Shown here piece by piece: positions 51,001-59,900 of a stretch of 64,000 bases of DNA. The stretch comes from a virus, in the IMG/VR virus record IMGVR_UViG_3300030090_005562, positions 1-64,000 of that record; one strand, 5' to 3'. Within the stretch, counting starts at the first letter, position 1; each line of letters begins with the position of its first letter. The notes beneath the pieces were generated by a model that saw only the letters and a program-made list of their open reading frames with translations, made no database searches and was not told where the DNA came from. A program made the translations under genes and the position numbers.

Positions 51001-52684
51001 AGGGTTCGTCTTGGATTGCCGCACCCAAAGCTATTCTAGAAAATAACTCTATTTCTTTATCTGTATATTTACGTCCGATAATGTCTTGACCGCTACCGCC
51101 AATAAACCCTATAACCCATACCGGCTCTTTAAAATCTTCATCAACACAGAAGCATTTATTGTAATCGGTTAAAAATATTAGAGGCCTCTCTCCATTAGGG
51201 CCTCTTGTAGTCTCTCCGCAAATATCTGTTTTTTTATAGATAGGTCTGGTGCGGGTTGTATTATAAATAACATCTGTAGCAGTGCTGGTTGTTAGTGATG
51301 ATTTTTGATAAGTTCCATTGAAGAGGTCTGAATTTTCTCCTACAACCCCGCTAACACAAAGAAAATTATTTAAATCTTGTTCATCTTGAGAGCCACCAGG
51401 AACACAAGGATACTCTTCGTTATCTCCTGTTGTCGTTTCATCTCCTTCCTCTACCGGCCCATCATTTCCAGCAGAATCGCTATCTGCATTGTTTGAGCCG
51501 TCTTCTGGATGAGAGGCGCCGTCGCCGCTAGGCGGAGTAAAGGGTGTAGAGCCTTCTCCATCGGAAGGCGGCTCTGATGAGTTTTCTTCTTCTGGCGGGC
51601 TGTCTGCGTGTGGGCATGCATTAACTGTAAGCTTATATTCAATGAGGCCACCACTCCCAGCGGGTGGAAACAAATCAACCTCCGCTGGATTTCTAACTGT
51701 CGTCGATTCAGACACCGCCACTACGGTTCTATCAGAACTCGCATCTGTTTTTTTATATAGTGTCCATATATCCTCCTCCCTAATCAATCCGTTTTCTGGA
51801 ATGAGCGAATATATGGGATATTGGCCGCTGCATCGTTCGAGTTCCGTGGACTCGAAAGGACAACTGTAATAAATACATCTGCTTACGCCAAGACTTTGGC
51901 TATAAACTGGCTTAGGATGGCCTGGAACAGTAACTCTAAAGAAGGCGCCCTCTGAATCAGCTAAGCTATTTTCCACATCGGGCTCATTCAAAAACTTTAT
52001 AAACATTCTAACTTTATAAGGAGCGTTGCCGCATGTAGGGCTGCCAAGGGGAATTGGAGGTCCCGATAAACTAGCGTTAAAAGTAGCGATATGATTTTTA
52101 TATCTAATTGTAATTTTCGCTACGGCACTTTCTCCAGGATGATAAAGATATGCATAGACAACTGCGGTTCTATCTCCAGAGCTTCTTGCAATTTGCTCTC
52201 CGTTTATAAACATAAATTCTCTTTGCTCGCCGTTCTCAAGAAAAGCGTCAGAGAGATTCATGAAATAACTCAGATTTTTTTGATACATGAAAGACTCTAC
52301 AACGTGCGTGCGAAAGCTACCGGCGTCCAAGTGTGGTAGAATTTGTTTCCACTCTGTTAAAGAAACCCAAAGAGGTTTTTGAGGTTCTACATCTCCTGTA
52401 AACCAATCAAAGTTCGGATATCCTGGATTTCCTAAGTCGTCGACTAAACACTGACCCGCTTGTTCCCCTAGATATTCAGCCTCTAACTGCAAATCGGAGT
52501 GGCTTTCACTATCAAGGAGTTGCGCTTCAATCCTTGCGGTTGCAGGAAATGAATCTGGCGGCAGGGGGGTTCTGTATGCGCCTCGTGCTGTCAAAGTTTT
52601 TTTCAATTGTCCAGTTGAATCTGTTAAACATAAATATGGTCTCTCGTAGCATCCAAAGCTTAAATCATCAGATTCATGAACCAT
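45056..52684 (-). CDS. Giant virion adhesin/tail protein: Cys-rich modules, LamG-like domain, Ser/Thr tail
   Basis: 2542 residues. Regions include an N-terminal beta-rich half, two Pro/Ser/Thr/Glu-rich linkers (about residues 357-424 and 845-895), and Cys-rich modules with paired cysteines (for example TCCQSDDC, FCCEPE, YRYCC). Two related units occur near residues 1222-1255 and 1433-1465 (DGIYGNTGDEDVVKF versus GGIYGPDTDPKVGKF), and a LamG/ConA-like lectin domain at about 2175-2410. The end has a six-Gly hinge and a tail of Ser and Thr ending SY. Lectin-like, disulfide-rich design suggests an exposed tail fibre or surface adhesin. The gene lies at the end of the late virion operon. Confidence 0.8.
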   Translation of the reverse strand: MVHESDDLSFGCYERPYLCLTDSTGQLKKTLTARGAYRTPLPPDSFPATARIEAQLLDSESHSDLQLEAEYLGEQAGQCLVDDLGNPGYPNFDWFTGDVEPQKPLWVSLTEWKQILPHLDAGSFRTHVVESFMYQKNLSYFMNLSDAFLENGEQREFMFINGEQIARSSGDRTAVVYAYLYHPGESAVAKITIRYKNHIATFNASLSGPPIPLGSPTCGNAPYKVRMFIKFLNEPDVENSLADSEGAFFRVTVPGHPKPVYSQSLGVSRCIYYSCPFESTELERCSGQYPIYSLIPENGLIREEDIWTLYKKTDASSDRTVVAVSESTTVRNPAEVDLFPPAGSGGLIEYKLTVNACPHADSPPEEENSSEPPSDGEGSTPFTPPSGDGASHPEDGSNNADSDSAGNDGPVEEGDETTTGDNEEYPCVPGGSQDEQDLNNFLCVSGVVGENSDLFNGTYQKSSLTTSTATDVIYNTTRTRPIYKKTDICGETTRGPNGERPLIFLTDYNKCFCVDEDFKEPVWVIGFIGGSGQDIIGRKYTDKEIELFSRIALGAAIQDEPSETIKKWADENVYINIIEGATSDDLTEINKVIADINSLFSKLDIGKTIEVTTAGQTAGTEPPTGAIHLFFCDEDRFKFVNKGYRNGGYYSSDGLAARGLMPANQRFFVDVRNYFDSENFSRAQIYINEDRTGDERNLIIRKAIAKSLGLLKSPQIDDDDADYFHQGTADTVLFKSTARYSDEGYFPFDFFCLDKKIISMLYESVISSKDTAADISSKLSALTNASCTGSGHHHSVLFYHPYLGSTISDSPPTVNDSIYAWQSVSIPHQNSNVQISSGTCCQSDDCDESTPPIPEEPPTTPEEPSSGSDSASPPTSGEGDSLSPGEGENTIGSIPCNQNIENIKKIPAFCVTDDISSVNDKVELPDGSNVKISDLVEGCYTRNVEGDTVSWVQVRPIFGNPKITLVEQYGSWYFSLTYRENLTMVFDKEGDSFIASYGGGKFELVPIKECLLSSEGCCTTNYEDDVAFCIVGDGPLAGCYSFYRSLDSDGQDIPLSDYQAFDGPPEMLTFAEGNIVEFVRQIERNTGVGGGLKENAIVIVGRQTRGKKDFCNIRIENQNVPEGELSFIYALLDIKSMPVEFSSGIPSVTYTLSYVDGCGVSDVTSDDYRCSSTTRAGPVVCGTAACGGIYDICGDETSGPANFYPPPPGGEDTNEACGSNKKATDGIYGNTGDEDVVKFTQECEQRGGTVLHIPGQPAPRTPLDCSTTITASGFPNDSVFKINGTYQYLAPENYPTTKPDGTPIDFGGEGGRNIWAKDDGRYFIRLWTTAIATTPVTQWSIWTWFPYNPGPPGFPIIMYKLSDPNSHFPDCPEETVKGGWEELSGVQDLSNFELTASSSPIPRYNFCCEPESSGEDNYPGDPGGDAPSCDEGEGVPTGGIYGPDTDPKVGKFIEDCHADGGSTHIVPATNSKPEYRYCCKKYGSAPVDGGGNDGKIATATHLCIDVTESLTVGISGPAKYFRGCYVSGYEAPDNCAPSAEDVQNVPAWCVTKKDDSNTAFCLEPRTASGAIVTPKIWERPGETNITVEEVTILPGAEDPVVLQHNFGEASGPVTLSIIANSDNASSWVGTYAGVQWVFQALNECGGLQVGGVACGSTKKLSSPCDDKTNNPNGKGSPWNKRDGGSYRVAHEGGTWYLYGPEFSYDQNAVQGPEVDPAKGTSRLYATSTDNDISDGITNWVPSNQILNHHNITERVQASSFEFLRLRVVGPECCDELVGDNAGNIPPSVAADPVDDEGNTIGAGEGTGGPNSYGSIRGCIDEKFEVCIEEACGTNELGAGIPPEPALIDNELPHFQTVCGGTELEGAAAPVRRFKKTNVPVKALWYDDDGNEINAIAEDVQTLKTTISKLNELMSKGGEGPTLVYTTGTVSLFNGAIIVIFSEVEKFNEIFQNALGQSPGMPAGTAGFYRQLYAPGADANKFIKSGFVWVGNNDPSPVEHPVRRKSVTMEELTQVLGMGQDVEKYCDGRDATDSIFYQFKNQILESSPTSFSPEDQYVIKTLHKSYVTPGKPSHLVAKDIREQENREETNCNPQAQAQETIPANNFSPCACYEFEARGCESIGQELQPHHLTGVNGGVAPAGNGNKDLVSFGSAQTPRGYHVYPDGNGHFSDFTNVSAKFDGTAFFTSKSGQEENLCWNMAESHGGTWGRGVGPPIARQIDGYPHKHGYGVAVSFWFKKTGAPSGKMEGVVTHCYGMGQNGEYPQTLGGWGVFYKNGKLIFVVSSEGDSGTEYISVPEKQGGTQYGSIDASDEWTHYFFWHNANDKEANEAEGGQGKNGIIGLVEHQGQDTIVHIQPVDGKHDRAFSAAAGAEFAIGVNKFQGATNPLNNAEIDLVKVWDNVAEKQKMLQIHHADYNEGKGRSCAKGLAACVGQNFDAGDREANTVDTSTQSNVVEGHYPVFENEETAKINSPVHRADKVEISGKTYYMPQGLVLGETIFMGDYGSDGGGGGGASSTSTTTTTTSSTTTTTSSDDGGTTTTSY
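45117..45134. repeat. (GTT)6 trinucleotide repeat encoding Thr on the minus strand
   Basis: Six perfect GTT units; on the coding strand they read ACA/AAC codons in the Thr-rich C-terminal tail of the giant virion protein. A neighbouring tract at 45148-45162 has five CTC units that encode Gly. Both are candidates for slipped-strand length variation. Confidence 0.85.
45148..45162. repeat. (CTC)5 trinucleotide repeat encoding the Gly hinge
   Basis: Five tandem CTC units, read as Gly codons on the minus strand, forming most of the six-Gly hinge before the Ser/Thr tail. Confidence 0.8.
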
Positions 52685-52685
52685 T

Positions 52686-54323
52686 TTAAATACCCTCCCA
52701 AGCAGTTCCGGATAAATCGCATCTATTGATGGCGTCTAATAAAACACAGACTGGGTGAGGCACGTACTCTAAAACTTCAATTTTCAATCTTGTTGTTCTT
52801 GGAAGTTCTTCAGGAAAAGAAATCATAGCGTCATTTAATTCTGGAACAGACCTATCCCAGCTATTTTGCGTCCTTACTCTATAATATGGAACGTCTTGAA
52901 CTCCATGCTGTGTATAATCTGGAAGGCCTATCAAATTTTTAACCTCACACATATCAAACGCTTCAAGCTTTGGTATAGTAATTGGATAGTCCCATTTTGC
53001 ATTAGTAACAACAAAATTTTTATATCTACTTATATCTGAGTTATAGAAATTGCTTAGAGAGCCATTTTCACAGAAAGGAACATAAACCTCATTAAGGTCA
53101 TTGACGCTGCTAGTTTGTGGTATTTGTATCCATCTTGGTTTCGTCGCCTTTAAAGCGTACTTAACTCTAAGTTGGGATGGTTCCTGATTCTGTCCATCCT
53201 GCTCTTCTTCAACATCAAGATAAACATTTAAATCTCCAATGCGACTGCCGTCTCGTGCAACTGCGTAAGAAAGAGTTGGATTTGAACCAAGCTGAATAAA
53301 TTCTGTTCGTAGGAAAAAGCCTCTGCCATAGGCCCTATTTGCGCTGCCTTGCCCGTCTGCTGAAGTTTCTGCATAAAGATAATAGTCGCCACTGTTACCT
53401 GTTTCTAGACCAGTGTTACTACTGGGCGTGCCTCCGCTGTCTCGATTCCACCTTCCATTATTAGTGGCGGTCTCTATCGGAACCCAGTCAACGTCGTCGT
53501 AACTAGAAATATCTCCATACTTATCTATGACATCGGTCCCCACTCCACTACCGTCGCTGGTTTCCCATCCTTCGGGCACTCCATTTTCAAATGAATAATT
53601 TGTTCCATCAATGTTTATATCGTCTAGTTGTAAATCAGCCCTAAAAGTGAAACCTTCAGACTGTTGAACGTAATGAAAAACAAGTTTAACTTTTTTGTTA
53701 CTGTAACTAGAAAGGCCAGAGACCGTCCTAGTCTCCCAAACCCTGGCGGTTGTTCCAGGCAAAGAATCTAAAGACTCTGTTAACCCTCCTGGCTCTGTAG
53801 ACGGACATCGCTCATAAAGCGGATTTGGTATCCACATAGCAGGGTGAATCATCCATCTAAATACCCACTTTGGAGTATTGTAAGTGCTATCTAGAGTGAG
53901 GAAGAAGTCAGAGCGATTTGTTCCGTCCCAGTAACCATTAACCCTTGAGCCCCTGTAAACACTCCAATCATAAACATTATTTGGAATATGATAGTCTGGG
54001 AAAACAAATGGAAAGTCTGTTGGGGCTAAGCTCTCTTTGAGATAATATGTAGTTACAGGAGATATGTTAAAGGAAACTCTTTCTTGAAGTATCCTGCAAG
54101 ACATAAATGCTGTTTCACCCCTACCCTGCTCATCTCTTGATTGATATAAGTTTCTAGCGTGAGAGCCTGTAATGTAATCAATGTATTTTTCAAGCTCGTC
54201 TTTATTTACGGCCTCATAAATACCCATTGGGTACATATCAGTTCTATTTGCAAGTGGTATAGGGTCTCCAGGACTTTCATCGTGAGTGACCCTTATTTTA
54301 GTAGGCACTCTAATTTCTGACAC
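52686..54323 (-). CDS. Virion structural protein with a MAM-like domain, 545 aa
   Basis: Starts at GTG (54323). Residues about 279-373 match a MAM-like fold (meprin/A5/mu type): an opening DWVPIE, then SGDYYLYAETSADGQGSANRA, a RTEFIQLGSNPTLSYAVA strand region and GSRIGDLNVYLD. Flanking regions are beta-rich with Trp and Asp. The rest carries no enzyme motif. It lies one base from the giant adhesin and downstream of the 213-aa gene in the virion operon. Probably a tail or decoration protein that contacts a surface partner; MAM domains are mainly known from animal adhesion proteins and some bacteria. Confidence 0.7.
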   Translation of the reverse strand: MSEIRVPTKIRVTHDESPGDPIPLANRTDMYPMGIYEAVNKDELEKYIDYITGSHARNLYQSRDEQGRGETAFMSCRILQERVSFNISPVTTYYLKESLAPTDFPFVFPDYHIPNNVYDWSVYRGSRVNGYWDGTNRSDFFLTLDSTYNTPKWVFRWMIHPAMWIPNPLYERCPSTEPGGLTESLDSLPGTTARVWETRTVSGLSSYSNKKVKLVFHYVQQSEGFTFRADLQLDDINIDGTNYSFENGVPEGWETSDGSGVGTDVIDKYGDISSYDDVDWVPIETATNNGRWNRDSGGTPSSNTGLETGNSGDYYLYAETSADGQGSANRAYGRGFFLRTEFIQLGSNPTLSYAVARDGSRIGDLNVYLDVEEEQDGQNQEPSQLRVKYALKATKPRWIQIPQTSSVNDLNEVYVPFCENGSLSNFYNSDISRYKNFVVTNAKWDYPITIPKLEAFDMCEVKNLIGLPDYTQHGVQDVPYYRVRTQNSWDRSVPELNDAMISFPEELPRTTRLKIEVLEYVPHPVCVLLDAINRCDLSGTAWEGI

Positions 54324-54333
54324 AGTAAATCCT

Positions 54334-54975
54334 CTATAGATATTCTAAAGAGAAGAATAAGCCATATTGAGTTTTATTACCAATAGAATCAGGGCTAGCA
54401 GAAATAGCTGCATACCAATCATGTCTAGCAGACTGTTTAGTTGATATAACGCTAACGCCATCTCCCGCATAAAAGCCGCTAATTCCAGGAGAGTTGGCAA
54501 ATGCCGCAACAACACCAGAGCCTTTAGGCGTTATCCATTGGCTGTCTCCAGAGCCAGTGGCAAACTGTGTTACTCTAGGGTGAATAATTTCAGCAACTTT
54601 AGTCGTTACACCAGACGCAGGATTGTTAATGTTAGTTCTGTCGTATATTCTCATCTCACAGTTTTGCGTTTTAACTTTACTTGAGTGAGTGAATCTAATG
54701 TTTAGAGTCGCTTGATAATTTGGAATTGCTTGAAGGCCTATTCCGCTCGACGCAGCGCCAATAATACCGCTGCCAATATTCAAAAACTTTATGTTTTGAG
54801 CTTGGGCGCCTTTTGTTGCTCCTGTGCCATCAGACACAAAAGTTGTCCCTTGATAAGCTCCAACTTCAACACTAGAGCCAAATCCAGCACTGCCAAAAAA
54901 AGCAAGTCCTGAGCCGCCTAGTTTTAAGTCATAATCAAAGCCTGTTTGATTTATAAGAAAGTCTATTTGTGCCAT
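54334..54975 (-). CDS. Virion structural protein, 213 aa
   Basis: A Gly/Ser-rich, beta-looking protein (GSGLAFFGSAGFGSSVEVGAY) with repeated aliphatic strands (SGVVAAFANSPGISGFYAG). It is small for a virion protein and could be a fibre tip, decoration or head-tail component. No enzyme motif. It starts at ATG 54975 behind a good Shine-Dalgarno (AGGAG) and the candidate late promoter at 55000-55009. Function is inferred only from the surrounding operon. Confidence 0.6.
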   Translation of the reverse strand: MAQIDFLINQTGFDYDLKLGGSGLAFFGSAGFGSSVEVGAYQGTTFVSDGTGATKGAQAQNIKFLNIGSGIIGAASSGIGLQAIPNYQATLNIRFTHSSKVKTQNCEMRIYDRTNINNPASGVTTKVAEIIHPRVTQFATGSGDSQWITPKGSGVVAAFANSPGISGFYAGDGVSVISTKQSARHDWYAAISASPDSIGNKTQYGLFFSLEYL

Positions 54976-54999
54976 TTTAAAATATCTCCTGTTATGGGA

Positions 55000-55009
55000 A
55001 TATACACCA
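55000..55009 (-). promoter_or_regulatory. Candidate late promoter -10 region (TGGTGTATATT)
   Basis: On the minus strand the sequence reads TGGTGTATATT, with TATATT as a possible -10 hexamer about 25 bases before the ATG at 54975 and an AGGAG site in between. The same TGGTGTATAnT occurs upstream of 62833. No clear -35 is evident. Confidence 0.4.
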
Positions 55010-55010
55010 T

Positions 55011-55253
55011 TTATTGTTGTTTAGGCCATTTGTTCTCAGGGCAGTCTTCACTTCTCCACCAAGCCTTTTTTGAAAGAACACAGCCGCATTTAATGCATTC
55101 GCCGTCTTTGTGATATTCGCAGGCGTTGCACGCATTTAATCTCTCTATATATTGTTCTAATGATACATCTTTAAATCCATCTTCAGCATGTTTTTTAACA
55201 GCTTTTGCAAAATTTGTTGCTTTTTTTATTATTCCTGGTTTATTATCATTCAT
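55011..55253 (-). CDS. Small Cys-rich protein, 80 aa
   Basis: A basic N-terminal helix (KKATNFAKAVKKHAE) is followed by a compact zinc-type cluster: CNACEYHKDGECIKCGC, then a later Cys in SEDCPENKW. This pattern recurs in small tailed-phage proteins of unknown role. It could be a zinc-stabilised structural or assembly factor. It lies between two virion genes in the late operon and starts at ATG 55253 with GAGGAG upstream. Confidence 0.6.
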   Translation of the reverse strand: MNDNKPGIIKKATNFAKAVKKHAEDGFKDVSLEQYIERLNACNACEYHKDGECIKCGCVLSKKAWWRSEDCPENKWPKQQ

Positions 55254-55284
55254 TTTTTTTCTCCTCTTGTTTAAGTGCCCCAGT

Positions 55285-56937
55285 TTAAGGGTTTAAATAA
55301 CAATATTCTTTTGTAGGAACTTTTTTATGTGATGAATAATCAGTCGGATTCTCAACGCAGGGAGGGGTTCTCCATCCACCCAATCCTCCTTCGAGGAGTT
55401 TTGAAGACATGAAAGCGGGGTCATGAAAGAATATGGTCTTTTGACTAAACGGCTCCTGTTCAGCCCCGTCTAATAAAAGATTGACATTTAAACATTTATT
55501 ATAGTCTGCAATTAGACACCAATAATCGTAAACTCTATATTCTGGCTCAACCCAGCCAGGAACAGGAACTATATCTCCCTCATAAGGCCAAAGAATATTT
55601 CCAAATTTTTCACTTTCATAGACTTTTCTTGTTGGCGGACAGTCTTCGTTCTCTAAAGCTCTATCCCAATATCTTAACCACCTTGGATTGGCATTACTTG
55701 GTTGTTCAGGAAGTCTGCCTCCTCCAGTCCATCCTATCCAGCATGGGTCGTAAACGCAAGTAGGGGTATCCCTGGTAACACTTGCAACTGGGTTCAACTC
55801 TTCCTCTCCTGTGTTCTCATTCTTTTCTTTCTTAAACAATCCGGAGTCCTCTTTGCATTTATCACTAATGTCTGGTGATGGGCATTTTGGAAAAATCTTT
55901 TTAAGACCATCTTGAAACCAAAGCAATTCACTCCACAGTCCTTTAGAGCTAGAGTTACAATTTGGCTCAGGCTGAACATTATATTCTGGGTCTCCTGGGT
56001 CTTCCATATTTGTATATCGCATCTCATATGAGGTAAAATCCCAAGAAACTCCCCTATTTGAACCGTGAGAACCAAGGTCTCTCCAAGCGTCTGATGCAGA
56101 AGCCGGTGTGTCAAAAGCAGTGGCGGAAGGGCTTTCTAAGTTTCTATCACTGCAATAATTGGTTGAACAATCTCTTGCTTCTGAAAACTGAACGTTTGCG
56201 GCCCTTGTTTCCATACCATAGCTGCTATAACCGACCGCAGTTCTTGCGCAGTTGTGGGTTTTCTCGTCAGGTTGATTTACACCCATGAAATCTTTTAAAA
56301 ATTTTTCAAAATTTTCTGACCAATATGTTGTTGGTAAAAATTCACTAGGTCCGCCATATGCCTCAGAGCCCGCCTCGCAAGGATGGCAAGGAACGTCTCT
56401 TCCGCAGTCTTGGTATTCACACGCAGGCGGTACGCCATCTGCGGGAACCTTAGTGACAGGAGCAGGGTTGGCACATTCACTAATAAAATTTCCTGTTAAT
56501 ATATTACATTGCGGAAAGCTAGCAATCAAGTCAGTTCCAGCTATATTTCCCTCACACTGTTCGCTTCCTCCAATAAAGGCGTTGCGTGACGCAGCTGATG
56601 CTGGATGAGAGCCGTTTGTAAGTATAGCTTTAATTACTGGATACGAAGAAACTGAAGAGTTGGTTCTATGGCCTTGAACTGGACCTAAAGAAATGACTGT
56701 GCTACACCAGCCTCCGTTTACGCCTCCATTAGCAAGCTGCCAATAATGATGAGCATCCCAGCAATCTCCTTGTGCTATTGCGTCTGCAAGAGGCATTGTC
56801 CTTTGGCCTGGAACTAAATGAAAAGAGTTTGGTGTAAAAGAAAACCTTCCACTTTCCATATACTGAGTTTTAACTTCCCCTGAAGCTGAAGGAGCCTTAC
56901 ACCAAGAGGCTATATGTGGTTGACATAAATTTGACAT
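55285..56937 (-). CDS. Cys-rich virion protein, 550 aa
   Basis: Over twenty cysteines spread through the chain, many as CxxC or near-pairs (CEYQDCGRDVPCHPC), plus Trp and Asp-rich stretches. The segment CLIADYNKCLNV (nt 55492-55506) matches FLTDYNKCFCV in the giant adhesin at 51152-51166, so these proteins share a small module. It is probably an extracellular, disulfide-linked tail or fibre protein; phage lysate oxidation would form the bonds outside the host. No enzyme motif seen. Confidence 0.65.
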   Translation of the reverse strand: MSNLCQPHIASWCKAPSASGEVKTQYMESGRFSFTPNSFHLVPGQRTMPLADAIAQGDCWDAHHYWQLANGGVNGGWCSTVISLGPVQGHRTNSSVSSYPVIKAILTNGSHPASAASRNAFIGGSEQCEGNIAGTDLIASFPQCNILTGNFISECANPAPVTKVPADGVPPACEYQDCGRDVPCHPCEAGSEAYGGPSEFLPTTYWSENFEKFLKDFMGVNQPDEKTHNCARTAVGYSSYGMETRAANVQFSEARDCSTNYCSDRNLESPSATAFDTPASASDAWRDLGSHGSNRGVSWDFTSYEMRYTNMEDPGDPEYNVQPEPNCNSSSKGLWSELLWFQDGLKKIFPKCPSPDISDKCKEDSGLFKKEKNENTGEEELNPVASVTRDTPTCVYDPCWIGWTGGGRLPEQPSNANPRWLRYWDRALENEDCPPTRKVYESEKFGNILWPYEGDIVPVPGWVEPEYRVYDYWCLIADYNKCLNVNLLLDGAEQEPFSQKTIFFHDPAFMSSKLLEGGLGGWRTPPCVENPTDYSSHKKVPTKEYCYLNP

Positions 56938-56946
56938 TTTTTATCC

Positions 56947-59900
56947 TTAACAGTCGGCTACATCCATCCATTTAACAGGACATGCACCAGATTGACCTGC
57001 ATCATGACCTAAAATTTGTGCTTTATTTTCGTTATACCCAGGTATACTGGTCCAGTCAAAAGTGCTGTTGTCACAGGGGTCTGACCTTCCTATAACAGGG
57101 GTTCCTGTCCCTGGCCCGCTGCCTCCTCCTGGAATACTTGGCGTCACGGCGCCGCAAGCTTGAACTTGAGCCCATCTAGTTTCAACCCCTACAGTTGGTG
57201 GTGCTTGAGTGTATATAATTCTTGTTGTGGCCGTTAAATCTAAACAGTCGGGGCTTGGAGAGCCTGTATTGTACGCCTCAAGGTCTGTAACAACGCAAAT
57301 CGGCATAAATTCTGCTTGCATAACAACCCATTCACATCCATCTGGATTAAAATAAGCAAATATGTGTTGCCCTGAACAAAGAGGCTGGCCAAGGCGATTA
57401 GTAACAACAAAAGGAGATTGGTCGTCTGAGCCATCTCCAACAGGAGTCGCCTGCTGTGTCCCTCCTGGGACTAAATCTCCGTTTAGCTTAGCGTAGACGA
57501 TTATATTTCTATCTTTTTGTTGAACTGGAGGCGGAACCCACATTTTTTTACAGTCGTCCCATCTCACATCTAGCGGGCCAGCTTTCCAAGTATCAGGCCT
57601 CACTAACCAATCATCAGCAAATTTGCATGGGTCATTTGGTTCAGCAGGGACAGGACTACCCTCTACATCATAGCCCCAACCAACTATCACAACTGGGCCC
57701 TTCATACCTAATGGTCTAATTCCATCCGGCTCTTGCACTCTTGGCTGCAAACCATCTGAAGGCAAAGATTGGTCAAAAACTAAAGTTCTTATATCGTTTC
57801 CAGGTAAGAACTCAGGTTTGACACTTGCAAGAGTTTTAGCAAAAGTACTTGTCATGAATGGATTAGCTGTTTGAGATGTAATTTCTATTTCACAGCCAGA
57901 AGACGGGTCTGGCGAACAGCAGGGAGAGTAAACACTTGATAACCCCGCATTGAAAGTTGGGCTATCTGGACAAACGCTGCATGGAGGACTGCCAAATTCA
58001 TAAACTGTGAAATCAGCATTTTGTTCTGTAATTTGATATGGCCTAAATAAGCCTTCTAATCCAACTCCGGCAGATTTTTTCCAAATCTTTCCATCTGGAG
58101 AAGGGTCCGCCTCTTCCATCATTTGACGTAAACTCTCAGCAACAACTGTAGTACATTTGCCATGGTCTGGATAATTTGCTGGTCTTTTTGGGTCTTCTGC
58201 AAAATCTAAAGTAATCGCAGCCAGCCCATTCATTGACGTTCCTTTGCGAAAACCCCCTCCTGGACCAAACTCTTTTCCGCCATGAGCATTAGCTTGTTTA
58301 TCCGCTACTTTACCACCCTCACCTCCTCCTCCAGCTTGAATAGCATTTCTTAAAATAGACCTCTGTCTTCTTTCAACGGCTTCTGTTCTAAAAGCTCTTT
58401 GGAATTTTTGTTGAGCCTTGGCCATCTTTTCCATAAACTCCAACCTGCTTTGAGCTAAATCTCCAAAATTTGGAACAAAAGTTCTAAAAGTAAGGCTTGT
58501 AGTTACGCCTCCAACGCCAAGATTAAAAGACACGCTTGTGCATGCCGCTCCACCTAAAGAGCTTCCCAATCCAGGCACTCCTGCGTCAGTAGGAAGGCCT
58601 GTGAATTTAGCGCTACCACTTTCAAGGATTGTTCTGCCTGAAGTTTTAAGCTCTGTTTGAGCATTTCCGGCGATGTTCATAAATCCTATGCCATTAAAAT
58701 TCCAAGGCGTTAAACTTTCATCTCTTTCATATTCAGCCGAGCCAGCATCTCCATCATCATCAGCCCAAGGGCCATAGCAAAGCTCTCGACTTTGAAGTGG
58801 AACAATAGCACCATCGGGCAAAACAGGCTCAGTAGCAAGTCCTAAGCCTAGCAAACTTGCTCCGCCCCATCTTTCTGTTAATATTTCCCGCAATGTCTCA
58901 AGTTCATCCTCGTCGAGTTCTCCGTCTGCATTCGCTTCGGTCAAGATTGGTAAGAGGGCATTAGCTAATCCAACGACAACACCGCCTGGAACACCGCAAG
59001 TTGGCTTATGCAGCCTAAGCCCTCCACTAACATCAATTATTGCTGCGTGCTGAAAAGGATTGCCTTGATTGTCAAGTAGACAATTATCGGGCTGTTTTGG
59101 GTTGTCGCAATTATACAATATGATTTCATCAACAGACGACTTTATATAATAGTATTCTTTTTCAGACCACCAATCAGTTTCTAGTCTAGCAACATCAACT
59201 GTAAAGCCTGCTGGAACATCATCTTTTTTATATCTAACAAATGAGCCCACCTTTCCTTCTTCTGTTTTAAATACTTCCAGGCCTATGCCATAAAAATCTA
59301 GCAATAGTATCTTTGCATTTTCATCATATGGCCATCCACCGTCTGTTTGCTCAAAGTTTTTTTGAGCATTTGGGGGGTCGCTTGTAGATGGACAACATAA
59401 AATTGGAGGTATTGTATCTCCACCCACATCCTTTGATTCTGTGGGTAATAGAACAGCAAATTTCTTGCCATAATATTGACCAAACGAAGAAACAAATTCG
59501 TGACAACTGTGAAGAGCGCTATCTTGGCACTGCCGAGCCGCTTTCGCCAGGATAGCCTCCTCAGACGCATCCTCTATCTCAGCCGCAGTTAAATTAACCA
59601 GCCCTCTGGTTAGATTAGCCGCTATCATCTGCCAATTTAAACCAGGAACGGGTTCAACGTCGATTAGGTCTTGAATTCTGTCTCTTGCAAAAACCACGCA
59701 ATATTCATACCAAACTTCAAAACTTTCCTCTGCTGCACGTATTTCAAGTTCAGTTATAAAAATTGTATCTGTGCTTAACTCTGAGGCAAATGGCTGCAAG
59801 GTTATATCAACATCAAACCCAAGGCCAAATGGAACGGTTGGAAAAAGAACATCTTCATGAAGCTCTGGACAAATTAACTCTCCTGTTGTAGGGTCATTTC

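Noticed and set aside
45602-52339. Many short plus-strand open frames opposite the giant virion gene
   Set aside because: They have no start context or family resemblance and arise from codon bias of the long minus-strand gene.
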